Assembly: GCA_021234155.1 (NCBI GenBank)
Contig: JAJEKV010000025.1
Coordinates: forward strand, 14,550,241-14,614,240
Source: Isoetes taiwanensis
Lineage: Eukaryota > Streptophyta > Lycopodiopsida > Isoetales > Isoetaceae
Reading direction: 5' to 3'
Length of the DNA stretch: 64,000 bases
Of the stretch, positions 33,001-44,791 are shown one piece after another. A program made the translations under genes and the position numbers. The notes beneath the pieces were generated by a model, which saw nothing but the letters and a program-made list of their open reading frames with translations, was not told the origin of the DNA and made no database searches. Positions within the stretch are counted from its first letter, which is position 1. Every line of letters starts with the position of its first letter.

Positions 33001-34458
33001 AAAGTTGTGTAGATGGGCTTGTAAAGTTCAGGCTTATAACATTACTGTCAAAGTTGTGAACTTAGTTGAAAATCCTAGTTCCTATCTACCTTATGCTCTA
33101 TTTGAACACGAGGATCAAGAAGGATTAAATGTTGTTGATTGTATTACTAACTTGGTTGCTTTTTATGCAAAAGACTTGGACTGGCAATGTGATATCAGGT
33201 TTTTATCTTAAAAACAATGAGATGCCAAAGGACTTGAGTAGCAGTCAAGAAAGGAGGTTTAAAGAGAAGTGCAAAAAATTCAGGCTGATTGGGGATGTGT
33301 TATGCAAGGTTGACAAGGAGGGAGTATTGTTGAGGTGTGTTGATTATGAAGAAGTCAAAATGATCATTGAGGCGTGTCATGAAGGTATATGTGGTGGACA
33401 CTTTGCTGCTGACACAACTGCCAAGAAGATCTTGAGGTCAGGTTATTTTTGGCCTACTCTTTTTCAAAGATTGCTATGATGTTATAAAATGCCGTCATAA
33501 ATGCCAAATTTTTGGCAAGAGAACATTGCAACCAGCTCCTCTCACTGCTATAACTTTCCCAGGACCATTCCAGACATGGGGTCTAGATTTCATAGGTCCA
33601 ATAGATCCACCTTCCTCAGCTCAACATTAGTTGATACTTGTAGCCACAAATTACTTTACCAAGTGGGCTGAAGCAATTTCCATTAGGGAAGCAAATACCT
33701 ATATCGGTTGCAAGATTCCTTCATGAAAACATCGTGCTAGATTTGGAATTCCCTTCAAAATTATCTCCTCGATAGGGGAAGCCAGGTTTATGAGTCAAAC
33801 CATTGCATTATTATTAGCCACTATGAAAGTTAAACACACCAAAAGTTCAGCTTTATTACCCTCAAGGCAATGGCCAAGAGAGTCAACCAATAAAGTTCTA
33901 AAGTCAATCCTTAAAAAGACCATCAAGATTTCAAAAAAGATTGGCACCTAAAACTCCATGATGCACTATGGGCTTATAGAACTATGGGCTTCCACCAAAC
34001 ACACACCTTTCAGTCTGGTCTATGGTATAGAACCTGTAGTGCCAATTGAATTAGAACTTCCATCACTCAGACTAGCATACCAGATAAACTTAGAAATGGA
34101 TGATGCTTTAAAGGAACGATGTGCGAGATTAACGCAGCTTGAAGAGCACAGGTATGAGGCAGAGAATGTTGTCATGATTAAAAAGGCCAAGGATATTGCA
34201 ACATTCAAAGCTTCTCACAAACTCCAAGGCACTCTCAAATCGGGTGAGCTTGTTTTAAAATGGAATAAGGCAAGGGAGGACATAGCAGATAAATTTGAAA
34301 ATCTTTGGGAAGGGCCTTTTGAAATTATTGGCACAGCAGGGAAAGCTTCTTATTGGCTAAAAGATGTGCTTGATGGCAGAGAATTGTTGAATCCTATCAA
34401 TATCCTACATTTGAAAAGGTATTGGCAACAACATGTTTCCTTAATCTTGCTTAGTTAA
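33000..34458 (+). pseudogene. Gypsy integrase
   Basis: Integrase inserts the cDNA. The zinc-binding HHCC segment reads CHEGICGGHFAADTTAKKIL...GYFWPT and, after a one-base frame change near 33475, CYDVIKCRHKCQIFG. The core begins TWGLDFIGPI near 33580 with the first catalytic Asp. The TDNG box has decayed to a SIGEARF-like stretch. The C-terminal part, open from 33958, reads HTPFSLVYGIEPVVPIE, then GELVLKWNKA and WEGPFEI...NILHLKRYW. No chromodomain is seen, as expected for the Tat/Athila branch. Not functional as read. Confidence 0.75.
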
Positions 34459-34459
34459 A

Positions 34460-35157
34460 AGATTATTTGGAATTTGTAGGTAGGATAGTTTAGTTTGCTT
34501 TGGTTAACTAATATTGCAAAAAGCAAAAAAGAAAACAAAAAAAAGGACAAAAAACAATTCAGGAGCATTAGGTATGTAGTAATTGTTTTCAAATTTAGAA
34601 GATTTGTGCAAATGTCAACTCATTCAAGATTCAAATCAAGTACTAATATTGCTCAAGCTCTGAATTCCATGCAGGGGCATCTGGATTTGCAGTCATTCAT
34701 CCCATACTCATTCACCTCTCCTCATTCATCCTCATATTTATCTTCGCTGCAATTCCTACCACAACAGCAGCTCATTTGTGCTAACAAATCTTTTGTCACA
34801 TGCAGGTGCATCCTGAGACATTCATTCTATACTCATCTGCACAAGAGTTGCCTTTGATCCACATAAAACACTTCAAATCTTCACTCTTTTCCACATTCCC
34901 ATCCAGCAGCTCATATTCTTTACTAATGGTCACACTTGTCATGCAGTGTTCATTTGCAAATCACTTCCATGTTCATATTCATATCATAATCAATCTACCA
35001 CCACCCTTTTTTTTTTTTTCAAATCCATTGCAGTCCATTGAGTCGCCAAGCATATCTCCACACCGGCAGATTAGTTGGAATTTACTCCGGATTATCAATC
35101 AAAAACAAGAGGCCGGGGAACCAACCCGTTTCTTTTAGTTTGGCATAATCTTTGCCA
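34460..35157 (+). other. Gypsy 3' untranslated segment before the 3' LTR
   Basis: Non-coding, with A-rich and CT-rich stretches. A purine-rich AAGAGGCCGGGGAA near 35106 may be the polypurine tract, although it lies about 40 bp from the assigned LTR start. That gap leaves either the tract or the LTR start slightly uncertain. Confidence 0.4.
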
Positions 35158-36191
35158 TGCTATGGCAGCATGGAAGAGCAAGACACATTCTCATATTCTC
35201 ATGCTCACACGTTGATTTGAACACAGGTATACAAAGACAATGCATCTTTGCACATTTTGAGAAGAAGACTTGAAGACCAAGGTGAGGACATTTGACAAAG
35301 ATCACACAAGCATGCCATGGAAGGTGATTCAAGCAAATATTGAAGATTTGAAGACCCTTTGAAGAGTTCTTGGTATGTGATGCTTACACTTGAGTTCTTG
35401 GCATAACCACATTCCTTGATTCCCATCTTAAACCTCCCACATCCCTTTACCATGAAAACATGCCCATTAGACCCCAAGTTCCATGTCCACCCCTTCATTT
35501 CCTAAGGCAAATTGGCCTAGAAGATTTTTTTCTAGCCAAAACTTCTCTTCACATGCCATTCACATCACACACATGCTTACCATACAATCACCATCTCATT
35601 AAAGCACAAATTTCCACTTGACTTGGTCATGCTCATGGTCAAAGCTCAAATTTCTCTCTCTAGAAGTCATGCTCATGGTCAAGGTCAAATTTCTCCCTCT
35701 AGAAGTCAAATGACGAGAGAAAGTGTAAAATTCCTAAGGGAAGAATCAAAAGTCAAATTTTGCCTACCTATGACATAATTCAAAAGTGGCCAAGTCATCA
35801 TACATGTTATCTACATTACCATGTCACATCATACACGTGTCACCCCATTGAAATTCCATCCTTTACCAAAAAGTTCTTCAATTTACATGGTTAAATTCTA
35901 TAAGGGTGACATATCATCTTGCCACATCATCACCAACACCTCCACATCAAAGATCCACATGTCATACACATCATGTCCACCTCATCCCATGCTTTGACTA
36001 GAAAAAAATATTCTTAGCCAACTTGTTTGACACCTCATTACCCTTACTTGCCATGTCATCCACATCATGTCCACCTCATCCCATGTTTTGACTAGAAAAA
36101 TATTCTTAGCCAACTTGTTTGACATCTCATTACCCCTACTTGCCATGTCATCCCTCACATTGCCAACTCATCATGCCCATATGCCACATCA
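35158..36191 (+). repeat. Gypsy 3' LTR, first part
   Basis: Aligns to 27502-28495 of the 5' LTR, with small indels and one internal 94-bp duplication. The match stops abruptly after ATGCCACATCA. Confidence 0.85.
35967..36154 (+). repeat. 94-bp tandem duplication inside the gypsy 3' LTR
   Basis: CACATCATGTCCACCTCATC starts at 35967 and again at 36061. The 5' LTR has a single copy of this stretch. Confidence 0.85.
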
Positions 36192-36354
36192 TGGTAATCC
36201 CGCCGGCGTTTACAATGATGTTAGCGAGCAAGCCTTTCCTTGCTTTCGGCCATAGCCTCCTCGAGAAAGAAGCAGGTTAGCGGTTTCGTTTCCGATTGGT
36301 TGACTAGCAACATAATTGACCACGCTGTACCAATAATGGGTTTGAGATTATTGG

Positions 36355-36439
36355 CATATTCCAGGCTTATATATATTAGCATATACCTGGAATATGACAT
36401 AAACCACATGGATGAGGGTTTGCCCCCTTAGGGGCAACC
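36355..36439 (-). repeat. Hairpin repeat, copy 2: 11-bp perfect inverted arms plus palindrome
   Basis: CATATTCCAGG (36355-36365) pairs exactly with CCTGGAATATG (36386-36396). Twenty bases on, the palindrome of the 3879 copy recurs at 36415-36439. The reverse complement of this block resembles 58833-58900. Confidence 0.65.
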
Positions 36440-37590
36440 CAAAAACGATATTTTTCTTCTTTTGGATGTCTCTTTTTTGTGGACATGGAATCATGTTAGA
36501 TTAACTCTACAGTCTTATAAGGTGCGACCAAATTGAGTATCAATCTTCCGATTGTGATGGAGCCTCACCGGCTGGTCCCCGATCAAATCTATACATAAAT
36601 CTCTTTTTGGATTTTTGCATTTCTCCTTGCATTCCTCATGGACCATTTGGCTTCAATATTGTAAAATGTTGAAAACCATGTCTATACAAAATACTTCTTT
36701 ACATCCAATGCATTTCATCACATGACAAAAACTAAACTCAACTTGTTGAATAGGGTTGCATTCTCAACTATGAATGCTAATACTAGGCTCAACTTTAAAA
36801 CATTTGAAGTTGGCAAAAATCCCCAACAAACGCATGTACATTCCACTTGATGTTTTCAAAAACCTACGTTAATGTACACCTAGAAAGGTTGTGTATTGAT
36901 CGATTTGTTGAAGTAGATTCTCATTATGAAAAAGGATATGTGTTCATTGCAGGATTTATTTAGATGCATGCATGTGGAAACAACCTGATAAACTATTCTT
37001 TTCACTAGGTATCTTCAATGCTCAATAACTTTTGCACCAAGTATCTTATACACAAGGTAGCCTTTGCATTGAGTCAGACAAAAGAAATGTTCGTGATGGC
37101 CTTGAGCGCCACGATAAATTTCTTGTATCCCTAAGGATTATTACAACAGTGGAGAGGTCAATGAGAAACTGAACAGATATCGAGCCCAAGAGAACCCAGT
37201 AGATGAGCAAGCAGAGGAAATCTTTGAGCAATTAGGGTTGAACTTGGTCCCCGTGGACTTCAATATGTAGCATTATAATAGGGTTTTTGTGTTTTTGTAT
37301 GCTTTTTTACATGGTTTTCCTATGATTTAGCCGCTGTCTTCATCTGCATGTACTAAACAGTATTTTTAGAGTGCACCTTCTTTTTAGCCATTGATTTCAA
37401 AGAAGAAGAAGGCAACTCGCGGGTTGTAGGTATTTCCCCTTGCATGTTTCTTTTTTTTTTAGTAAATGTGTGATATTAATATTATTATTTTAGGTTTCCT
37501 TAGCCATCGGATAACTTAACAAATAAGAGGCGGATTCGATTTCGATCCTTGGAAGGTCGACGCAATGAAGCAACCTTGGGGCTTACGTCT

Positions 37591-38892
37591 TTCAAACTTT
37601 TCTCGTATTTTGTTCGAATTTTTTCAGATAATTTCTCCGATCAAATAGCATGTTGAAAAGCAGTTAACTTCTCAAACCTGGCTCTGGCAAGCGTTGCTAA
37701 TCCTCCTTAAGGATGGAGACGATATTTCAATCTATCGTATTCAAGTCAAAAATGTCAATTTCTTTCATATGTAGTCGAAATATACATGTCACCTGCTGGT
37801 GGCCGGATGAGATGTACTCAACATAACAAGGTTTCTACTCGATAATTACGTTGTTGAATGTGACGAGCAAAACGAGTTCTTCAATGGTCACTACTAGAGC
37901 AAAACGCCAACTCACGAGCTTTTTGTCATTCTTTTCCTTCTCACACAAAGAACATGGAAGCTAGAAAATATATTATGTTGTTTTCATGTTTATGCTCAAA
38001 GAAGGTGCTAGAAACGTCCTCGATTTGTCCCGCAAGTCACTTTTCATATCCTTTATACTTAGTATTCAGTTCTCGATCCGCATGGGTTATTGTGCTATAT
38101 ATTGAGTTTGGCGAACTTCTAAAACAAATACCTTGCATTTTTAGTGGATCTTGATTTTAGGTCTCGTTGTTGGTTTACATTCCAAGGCTGAGCTTGGGTC
38201 GTGATATTCTAAATCTTTTTTAGTTACTATTAAATATAATAATTGCATAATAGCATCATTTTCTAATATCCCAAAAGCCGCTTCGTGCCCGGACCATTCT
38301 CAGTATTTGCATTTCAAGGTGTTAGATTTTGCATTGCACATGGCTTTCTTTGCTTAGTACTATCTAAAAGTAGAGGGCCTCGCTTATCTTCATGCATGTT
38401 TATTTAATCTCATGCACTCATATATTGCCAAAATATTTGGCATTATTCAAAGAATAGAATGCCCTTTAGGTTGTACTTGTGAGAAGCACAAAGGAGACTC
38501 AAGATGATATAAACGTGGATTGTATGGATGTATCAAGATTTCGTACCGCACACACACACACGCCATCATTATTTTAATTTCAAAGATCTTGCTTGTAGAA
38601 TCTAAGCTTCAAACTTTTCTTTATTTCGATTCAGTGATGCGTATAATTTCCCCTCGATCAAATAGCTTGTTGAAACCAATTAACTTCTCAAAACCCGCCC
38701 TGTGGAAGCGGATGGAGACTATATTTCAACCTATTGTATTCAAGTAAAAATGTCAAATTCTTTCATATCGGTCGAAATATACCCAAAACTTGTCGGGCTC
38801 TCATTTTAGCGATGTATTCCGGTGCAACAAGGTTTCTACTCGATAATTACATTGTTGAGCGTGGACGAGCAAACAGAGTTCTTCAATGGTCA
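37591..38892 (+). repeat. Pair of ~300-bp direct repeats about 1 kb apart
   Basis: Unit 1 (37591-37890) and unit 2 (38608-38892) share TTCAAACTTTTC at the start, ATCAAATAGC(A/T)TGTTGAAA, a GGATGGAGAC block, TTTCTTTCATAT-like and GGTTTCTACTCGATAATTAC blocks, and end in GTTCTTCAATGGTCA. They lack TG...CA ends, so they are not clear LTRs. Confidence 0.75.
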
Positions 38893-39422
38893 TGCTCCAT
38901 CAGTGCTACAATGACATGGGTCGTTAGTTATGCAAATCCTTTGGCAAAACCCCCTTTGTTTTACAAAGGCGCAAATACCTGGCAGATTCCTTCAAGCCTA
39001 AAGGGCAGACTCCCTCAAGCCTAAAGGGCTATTGAAGCAGGAAGAAAAGTTTATGGCACAATTCCCCTTAGATGCTTTGCTATCAAATCTGAGAATTTCC
39101 CTTGGATGTTTTGCTATCAAATATGATATTGCCCTCAGATACATATTATTGTTGTGAACAAATCTTAATTATATGTCCGGTCTTTTTTTAGTTGGTTCTA
39201 TATACTCTATCATCCCAAGGATGAATAGGTTTTGCTTTCGTTTTGGTAATCTAGGGATCATGTTGCACTAGATGCCTTTGGAGGAAGGCATTTCTCGTCT
39301 CTACACAATGTCCATCCTATCTTTGTACATATCTAATTTCGAGACATTGATCTCATAAAGATCGAGATTTGATCTTTGTAGCAAGTCTACATCGGAAAAA
39401 TCTAACGAAGAATTTTAAAGTC

Positions 39423-39660
39423 TCATATCCCTTTTCAAAGCAAAAAAAATTAAAAGCCTTTTGCAAAAAAAAAGATTCCACCATCATTGAGAGCATCAAA
39501 AAGATTCCTTTTGCAAAAAGATTCCACCATCATTGAGAGCATCAAAAAGATTCCTTTTGCAAAAAGAAATTCCAAAACTCGCTTTTATTTGGGCCTTCAT
39601 ATATGATTTCTTGGGAAGCGTGCTAACCATATGCAAAAAATGTTCCTATCTACCCCCTCC
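39423..39660 (+). repeat. Gypsy 3' LTR, second part
   Basis: Matches 28495-28690 of the 5' LTR, with a 46-bp internal tandem duplication (units at 39475 and 39521). The match ends in the C-rich stretch at about 39655; the remaining R/U5 half of the LTR is absent. Confidence 0.8.
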
Positions 39661-39689
39661 CCCAACCCGAGTAAATCAAGAGTCGAATG

Positions 39690-39850
39690 GGGAAAGACAT
39701 TATTTGGTTGTTCAAGGAGCATACTTCTATTCTGAGGAAGTGTACAAAGGCATCTGGAGCTAGAAAGTGGCAATTTAACTGTTGTGGGATGGTGAAGACT
39801 TCAAATGTGACTAGATTGAGATCCCATCGCAGATTTGATCCTAGCAAATG
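39690..39850 (+). pseudogene. Possible BED-type zinc-finger remnant
   Basis: A plus-strand frame near 39758-39848 reads KWQFNCCGMVKTSNVTRLRSH, similar in spacing to the BED finger of plant hAT-related proteins (WxCxxC...GxxxRLxxHL). It is short, with one stop ahead, and rests on few residues. It may mark a decayed hAT transposase or a domesticated relative. Confidence 0.22.
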
Positions 39851-41640
39851 AAAAAAAAAAGTGTTGTGAGAAAATTCCTCAAGGTATTAAAGAAGATACA
39901 AAAGAGATTAGGATGCTCTTCATCTGAACTTGTTGCAGAGGGGGACAGAATTTTTGCAGAAGGGGAAGACTTGCAGCAAGGCCCTTGTATTGTACTTGAG
40001 CTAGATGAGCTCCTATTTGCTAATATATATTTTGGCTCTCATGATGTTAGAACTGTTAGTAGTTTTTAATTTTGTTTCGGATGCCATTCACACTTTTGTT
40101 TCATTCCAATCGTTTGTTCGTTTTCGTTCTAGAGGCATAGGAACACGTTCTGGTGCAATCATGTTCTAGGTTGGTCCTAGACTGAAGGGCAAGGATTTAG
40201 CGATAATATTGGATTTAGTGATTTAGCGATATGATTATACATGTAGCCAATCTACTCTAGGCCACAATACCTTTTAATAGGAATTGTTCCATATGATTAT
40301 ATACTGCATATGTCATGACGTCCTCTATTCATGATCACACATCACTTTATATAAAGTGCATTCATCACATGTAGCCAATCTACTCCAGGTCTAAGATACC
40401 TTCTAAAGGTATGAGCCAGCGTTTTTTCCATGTATTATAGCGTTTGGTTCATCTTTTATTGCAAGCCATCGATCTGTGGGATATTGCCAGTATTGTGCCA
40501 GATCAATGGCCATTAAGATTTTGACCCAAAAACAAAAAACCACTTCCTATGGTGTCGAACGACCACATGGTTAAAGCACATGAAAAACACAAAATAAACA
40601 AGCCAATGGTCAGCATAAAGGTATGAGCTACCGTTTCGCTCCAGAAATCAACCTCCGCCCTCCTCGCCATACCCAGCCAACGAACACAACCGACACAATC
40701 GGGTATAAAACCACAAGCATTTACCAAATCACCAAAAACATTTCTCGAGATGGTATTCGAGAAAGAAACTAGAGCGGCTACCGCCTTGTGGGCTCTTCAA
40801 ATAGTAGGTGGCGGCCTCTTCCCTAAGCCAAGCTCAAGAAGAATGATGCCTGCCGGGATGCCAAAACTAATGGCTTGAAATCGGCCGGGGCCTAATGTCA
40901 TCAAGGCCCTAATCTCCGTGGCCCGCTAATCAAAGCGCTTCAACCTTCAAATTTGAACGCCATTCAAATTACTCCTTCCAGAAAAAATTACATGGCGTTC
41001 TATCGTGAGGCCATACTCGCCCAATAGAGCATCACAGATTACCAAAAAGCGACTCAAAGGAATCAAACACGGGACATCGCCTTCACCGGAAAAGTTACGC
41101 CTACATGCCCCCCCCTCCTCCTGCCCTTGCCAAAAAAAGAAGGCAAAGATGCCTTCTTATCCACGCCCTAAAAAAAAGGCGCCAATTTTTTTCCCTACTC
41201 TTCTTTGCAAAAAAAGAATTGCCAACCCAAAATAGTAATAACCATCCAAGCTCCTCTCACATGGCAAATTATATTGTTTTCAATACAATACTATACGGAA
41301 ATCATAGGCCAGACCACTGCTTGAAAACCCTCCACAACCCCAAAACGAAAACAGCATACTATATAAGGATTGTTCCATATGGTTATGTATTACATAGTTA
41401 TACCACGGACCATTAGTTGGTCGATTAAAACTTGTGATGGCCGCAGTACCCGCAGGATATCGACAGTACCCTTTCCAGAAAATGTTAATAAATTTCAGAA
41501 TCCATTTCGTCGTCGCCATCGATGATGCTGAAGTTGTGGACTCCGAATGTAGAAAATTTAAGGTCCTAATTGGACAAAGGCCCGAAAGGCAAATTCTTTC
41601 TAAATAGATGATTCAGATCCTTTCCAATGTGTCAACCGAC
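39851..41640. other. Unassigned DNA upstream of the PUF gene
   Basis: No gene recognised, apart from a short A-rich frame at 39848-40069 without motifs. The words ATGTAGCCAATCTACTC and TTATAT are repeated near 40245 and 40370. It may contain the promoter and first exon(s) of the PUF gene. Confidence 0.35.
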
Positions 41641-41646
41641 CTACTG

Positions 41647-41754
41647 ATTTATGAACGCTAAAACACATCAACAGAGGTTTCCTACTGAGGTTTCCTACTG
41701 ATTTATGAACGCTAAAACACATCAACAGAGGTTTCCTACTGAGGTTTCCTACTG
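41647..41754. repeat. Perfect 54-bp tandem duplication
   Basis: Two identical 54-bp units (41647-41700 and 41701-41754), each ending in a doubled GAGGTTTCCTACTG word. They lie about 200 bp upstream of the first recognised PUF exon. Confidence 0.95.
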
Positions 41755-41969
41755 AAACATTAAACCAAACCGAAGGTGTTTCTACTGAGCATTGCTATTG
41801 ATACTAAAGAATCGGGCTGCGGGTGTTGATACTAATTGGACTGCGGGTGAACCATACATATGCACATGATTTGATCCTTTGATTTGATCTTTTGGCCGCA
41901 CATAGAGCTCAAAACTAAAAAAGACTTCTTCTTGGTTAGTTTTTCTTTACCGTAAATGGATTTATTTCA

Positions 41970-44791
41970 GGAAGATGCAGACATTGATCAGTTGTTGGAT
42001 GAGATCCCTAGGGCCACCTCTGCCCCCAGTCCCACATGTAGATGAGCTCCAGCGCGTATATGGGATGCCATCAGATAATTGTTACTCTGGTTCATTGGCA
42101 CAAATTGTCTCAAAACCCTATCTTAAGAACAGTGATGTTTATGAGAATTTTTATAAAGCGTATCCAGAGTACAAAAAAATCCCTGGACTTACTGAATCTA
42201 GGATGCATAAGAACAATGTGGTAGTGGTTTCAAACCAAATTTCATCAATTTTCAGTGATTTGACCTTAGATCGCTCAAAGGCAGATGTGTATAAATTTAG
42301 ACACCATGAGGGATTGAGAAAGGAACATGACAAGTTGGTTGGACAGCAGCATGACACTCATTCTTCCCAAGATGGTGTCCATCATTTGGCTTTACAATTC
42401 CTCATCAGATTGTGAAGATAATTTGGCAAAACCCAAGGATCCACTTGATGCAAGTGGACCCAATGGGATAGTGAATGTTTGCATGGGATCTGCATTGGCA
42501 AATTATCGTATGCAATCCAGATCTGATGGCCTGTTTTCACGTATGGAACCTTATGCTAACTTATCTTCTGAAAATTCAGCAGGAGAATCTAGGTTCCAAT
42601 GTCCAGAACAATTCTCTTCTGCACGGAGGACAAGGCATTGGCATAGAATCTCTGGCTCTGGATGGGCAATGCTTCATTAGGAATAGAAATGTAGAAGGAG
42701 GCATGGCAGGAACAATCTATTCAAATATCCAGCAAGATACCATGGGCACTAAGATTGTAACAAACATGTCACACACATCTCACTTTCTTTCAAGATCATC
42801 CCCTGAACTCTACCCCTCCTATCCACAGCATTATGGTCCAGAATTGGATATGGCAGCTCTTGTACAGGCTCAGCACATTCAGCAGGTGATTCTCATGCAG
42901 CAACATTTGCAATTGAATCAGCATGTTGAGGATGGCGAACGACTTAAGCTTACAGCGAATGCAGCAGCTATATATTCTGCAGCAGCAAATTCAGGAGTAT
43001 CAGGTGGCTCAGAAGTATGGATTAAAGCAGGCATCTTTTGAAGCAGCAGGGACACCATATCTAAGTACAACATTCCAAGAAAAACCTCAACATTCCAAGA
43101 ACTTGGACGCTGTGTGTATGTCTTGAATGGAAGCAGCTTTGTCCATCTTATGCACAGGGGTACTGTAAACAAGGTGATTCATGTCCCTTCTTGCATGCTC
43201 ACCAAGCTAATAAAAAGAAGCTCTAACCATAAGGAAAGTTATATGACTCCTAGTTCTGTATGGGTCAAGACAGGATCGAACTGTAGCTCAATAAGCCCCT
43301 ATGTTTCACCAGGTGGATTAAGGAAGAAAAGATGGCATAGAGTGTAATGGAATTCCCTATGCTGATATTAGTCAGTCATTAGCTTTGGGCAATCCCACTC
43401 TCAAACCTTTTCCTTTGGACTTGCAATCTTATGCAAGACTAGTTATTGATGAAAACTTAGATTTAAGTGTTTCCCCATATTCTCAACATCAACAGCCAAA
43501 GTATACCTCGCTCAGGGAGATTGAAGGCCAATATATTCAGAAGCTAAAGACCAACATGGTTGTCGCTGCTTACAAAGCAAATTTGATGAAGGAAATGCTG
43601 AAGAGATCCAGCAAATCTTCTATGAAATTATTGGCCATATTGTTGACTTGATGACTGATCCTTTTGGAAACTACTTGATCCAAAAGCTTCTTTGAAGTTT
43701 GTACTGAAAAACAACAGTTGGAGATCCTCCAAGTTGTCGCTATTGCTGATGAGTTAGTAAAGATCTCATTAAATATGCATGGGTAAGCATTTGAAAGTCT
43801 GATTCTTGTTAATTAGTCTATGTTCATGCATAAGCTAATCTTTTATTCTTGACAATTGGTTAGGACACGGGCAGTTCAGAAGTTGATTGAGACTTTTAAG
43901 GATGCCTGAGCAGATATCTATGGTCATATCATCCCTAAAAGAAGGAGTTGTAACGCTCATAAAGGACCTCAATGGTAATCATGTTGTCCAACGCTGCCTG
44001 CAATATTTAAGTAATGAAGATAGCCAGGTACATTTCAGTCAGTTCAATTTGCTATTTCAGACTTTTACTTGCAAGCGCTTAGGTTCTAATATTCGATGTC
44101 TTGTTGCAGTTCATATATGATGCAGCAGTGAAAATTGTGTTGATATTGCAACACATAGACATGGATGCTGTGTTCTGCAGAGGTGTATTGATCGTGCACA
44201 AGGATCTCAGAAACACCAGCTTGTAGCAGAGATTGCAGCTAATGCCCTTGTGCTTTCACAAGATCAATATGGGTATATACCAAGGGCGTTTCACATTTTG
44301 TGCACGTATTTTATGCCTTTTTTAAACCCTTTTGTGTGCCTCATCCAGGAATTATGTTGTCCAGTATGTTCTAAATTTGAATATACCCTGGGCTTCAATG
44401 GAGGTCTTGACACGTTTGGAGGGAAATTTTGTCCTCCTCTCTATGCAGAAGTTCAGCAGTAATGTAGTTGAGAAATGTTTGAAGCAAGTTGAGGGTGAAG
44501 CACGTGCTTGTATTGTTAATGAGCTCATGACTAGTTCGTTACTGGACCAGTTACTGCAGGATCCATTTGCCAACTATGTGATTCAGTGTGCTTTAACAAG
44601 CACAGAGGTATTGTGAAGTTGACTTGTTACAAGTATTTATCCTGATTTGAGTGTAACTTTTAAGTTTCTCGTGTTTCAATTAGGGTGCCTTGCATGCTAT
44701 GCTGGTTGATGCCATTCGGCCTCATCTTGCAGCCATACGCAGCAGTCCATATGGGAAGCGGATCTTATCACGGATAAACATGAAGAAGTAA
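41970..44791 (+). CDS. PUF/Pumilio RNA-binding protein gene with a CCCH zinc finger, frames broken
   Basis: PUF proteins bind 3' UTRs and repress or destabilise mRNAs in the cytoplasm. An acceptor TTATTTCAG opens an exon at 41970 reading EDADIDQLLDEIP, then a long low-conservation N-terminal region with a Gln-rich stretch (near 42860-43010), a CCCH finger (43140-43196) and the Pumilio repeats from about 43540. Splice junctions join in frame: 43782/43864, 44027/44110, 44272/44349 and 44607/44684. Repeat signatures include DQHGCRCLQ, DPFGNYLIQKLL, TRAVQKLIE, LNGNHVVQRCLQ, RHGCCVLQRC, GNYVVQYVL, KFSSNVVEKCL and DPFANYVIQ. The end is SPYGKRILSRINMKK with TAA at 44789. At least six one-base frame breaks or stops (near 42030, 42410, 43000, 43130, 43235, 43540, 43695 and 43905) would destroy the product if real. 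The start exon was not found. Confidence 0.85.
43140..43196 (+). other. CCCH zinc finger in the PUF gene
   Basis: The frame reads CPSYAQGYCKQGDSCPFLH, a C-x7-C-x5-C-x3-H finger of the RNA-binding CCCH type. Cys codons are at 43140, 43164 and 43182, and His at 43194. A frame change near 43130 and a stop near 43233 separate it from neighbouring coding segments, but it lies on the coding strand between the Gln-rich region and the PUF repeats. Confidence 0.75.

Larger units (their letters stand above)
36192..39422. mobile_element. 3.2-kb segment interrupting the gypsy 3' LTR, unidentified
   Basis: The LTR match breaks at about 36192 and resumes at about 39423 with TCTCATATCCC; four or five LTR bases (CCATT in the 5' LTR) are missing at the junction and no target duplication is seen. 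The segment holds a hairpin repeat near its left end, two 300-bp direct repeats and a coding-like stretch (near 37148-37260: GEVNEKLNRYRAQENPVDEQ followed by EEIFEQLGLNLVPVDFNM). I do not recognise the family. An inserted element with deletion or a rearrangement are both possible. Confidence 0.5.
27502..39660 (+). mobile_element. Tat/Ogre-like Ty3/gypsy LTR retrotransposon with interrupted 3' LTR
   Basis: The 5' LTR starts TGCTATGACAGCATGG, and the matching 3' LTR starts near 35158. Between them lie a Tat/Ogre-type primer site, a very short gag zone, a protease-like segment, an RNase H placed before the reverse transcriptase, the reverse transcriptase, a second degenerate RNase H and an integrase. 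The 3' LTR is broken: it matches the 5' LTR to about 36192 and again at 39423-39660, with 3.2 kb of other DNA between, and its R/U5 part is not found. No target duplication could be identified. Confidence 0.85.

Noticed and set aside
34495-35138. Plus-strand Ser/His-rich frames after the integrase
   Set aside because: They sit in the non-coding 3' segment of the gypsy element and run up to its 3' LTR; no envelope-like features such as a signal peptide and membrane anchor were seen.
37591-38892. The two 300-bp repeats as LTRs of a small LTR element
   Set aside because: They do not start TG and end CA together, no primer site or purine tract is adjacent, and no target duplication is seen.
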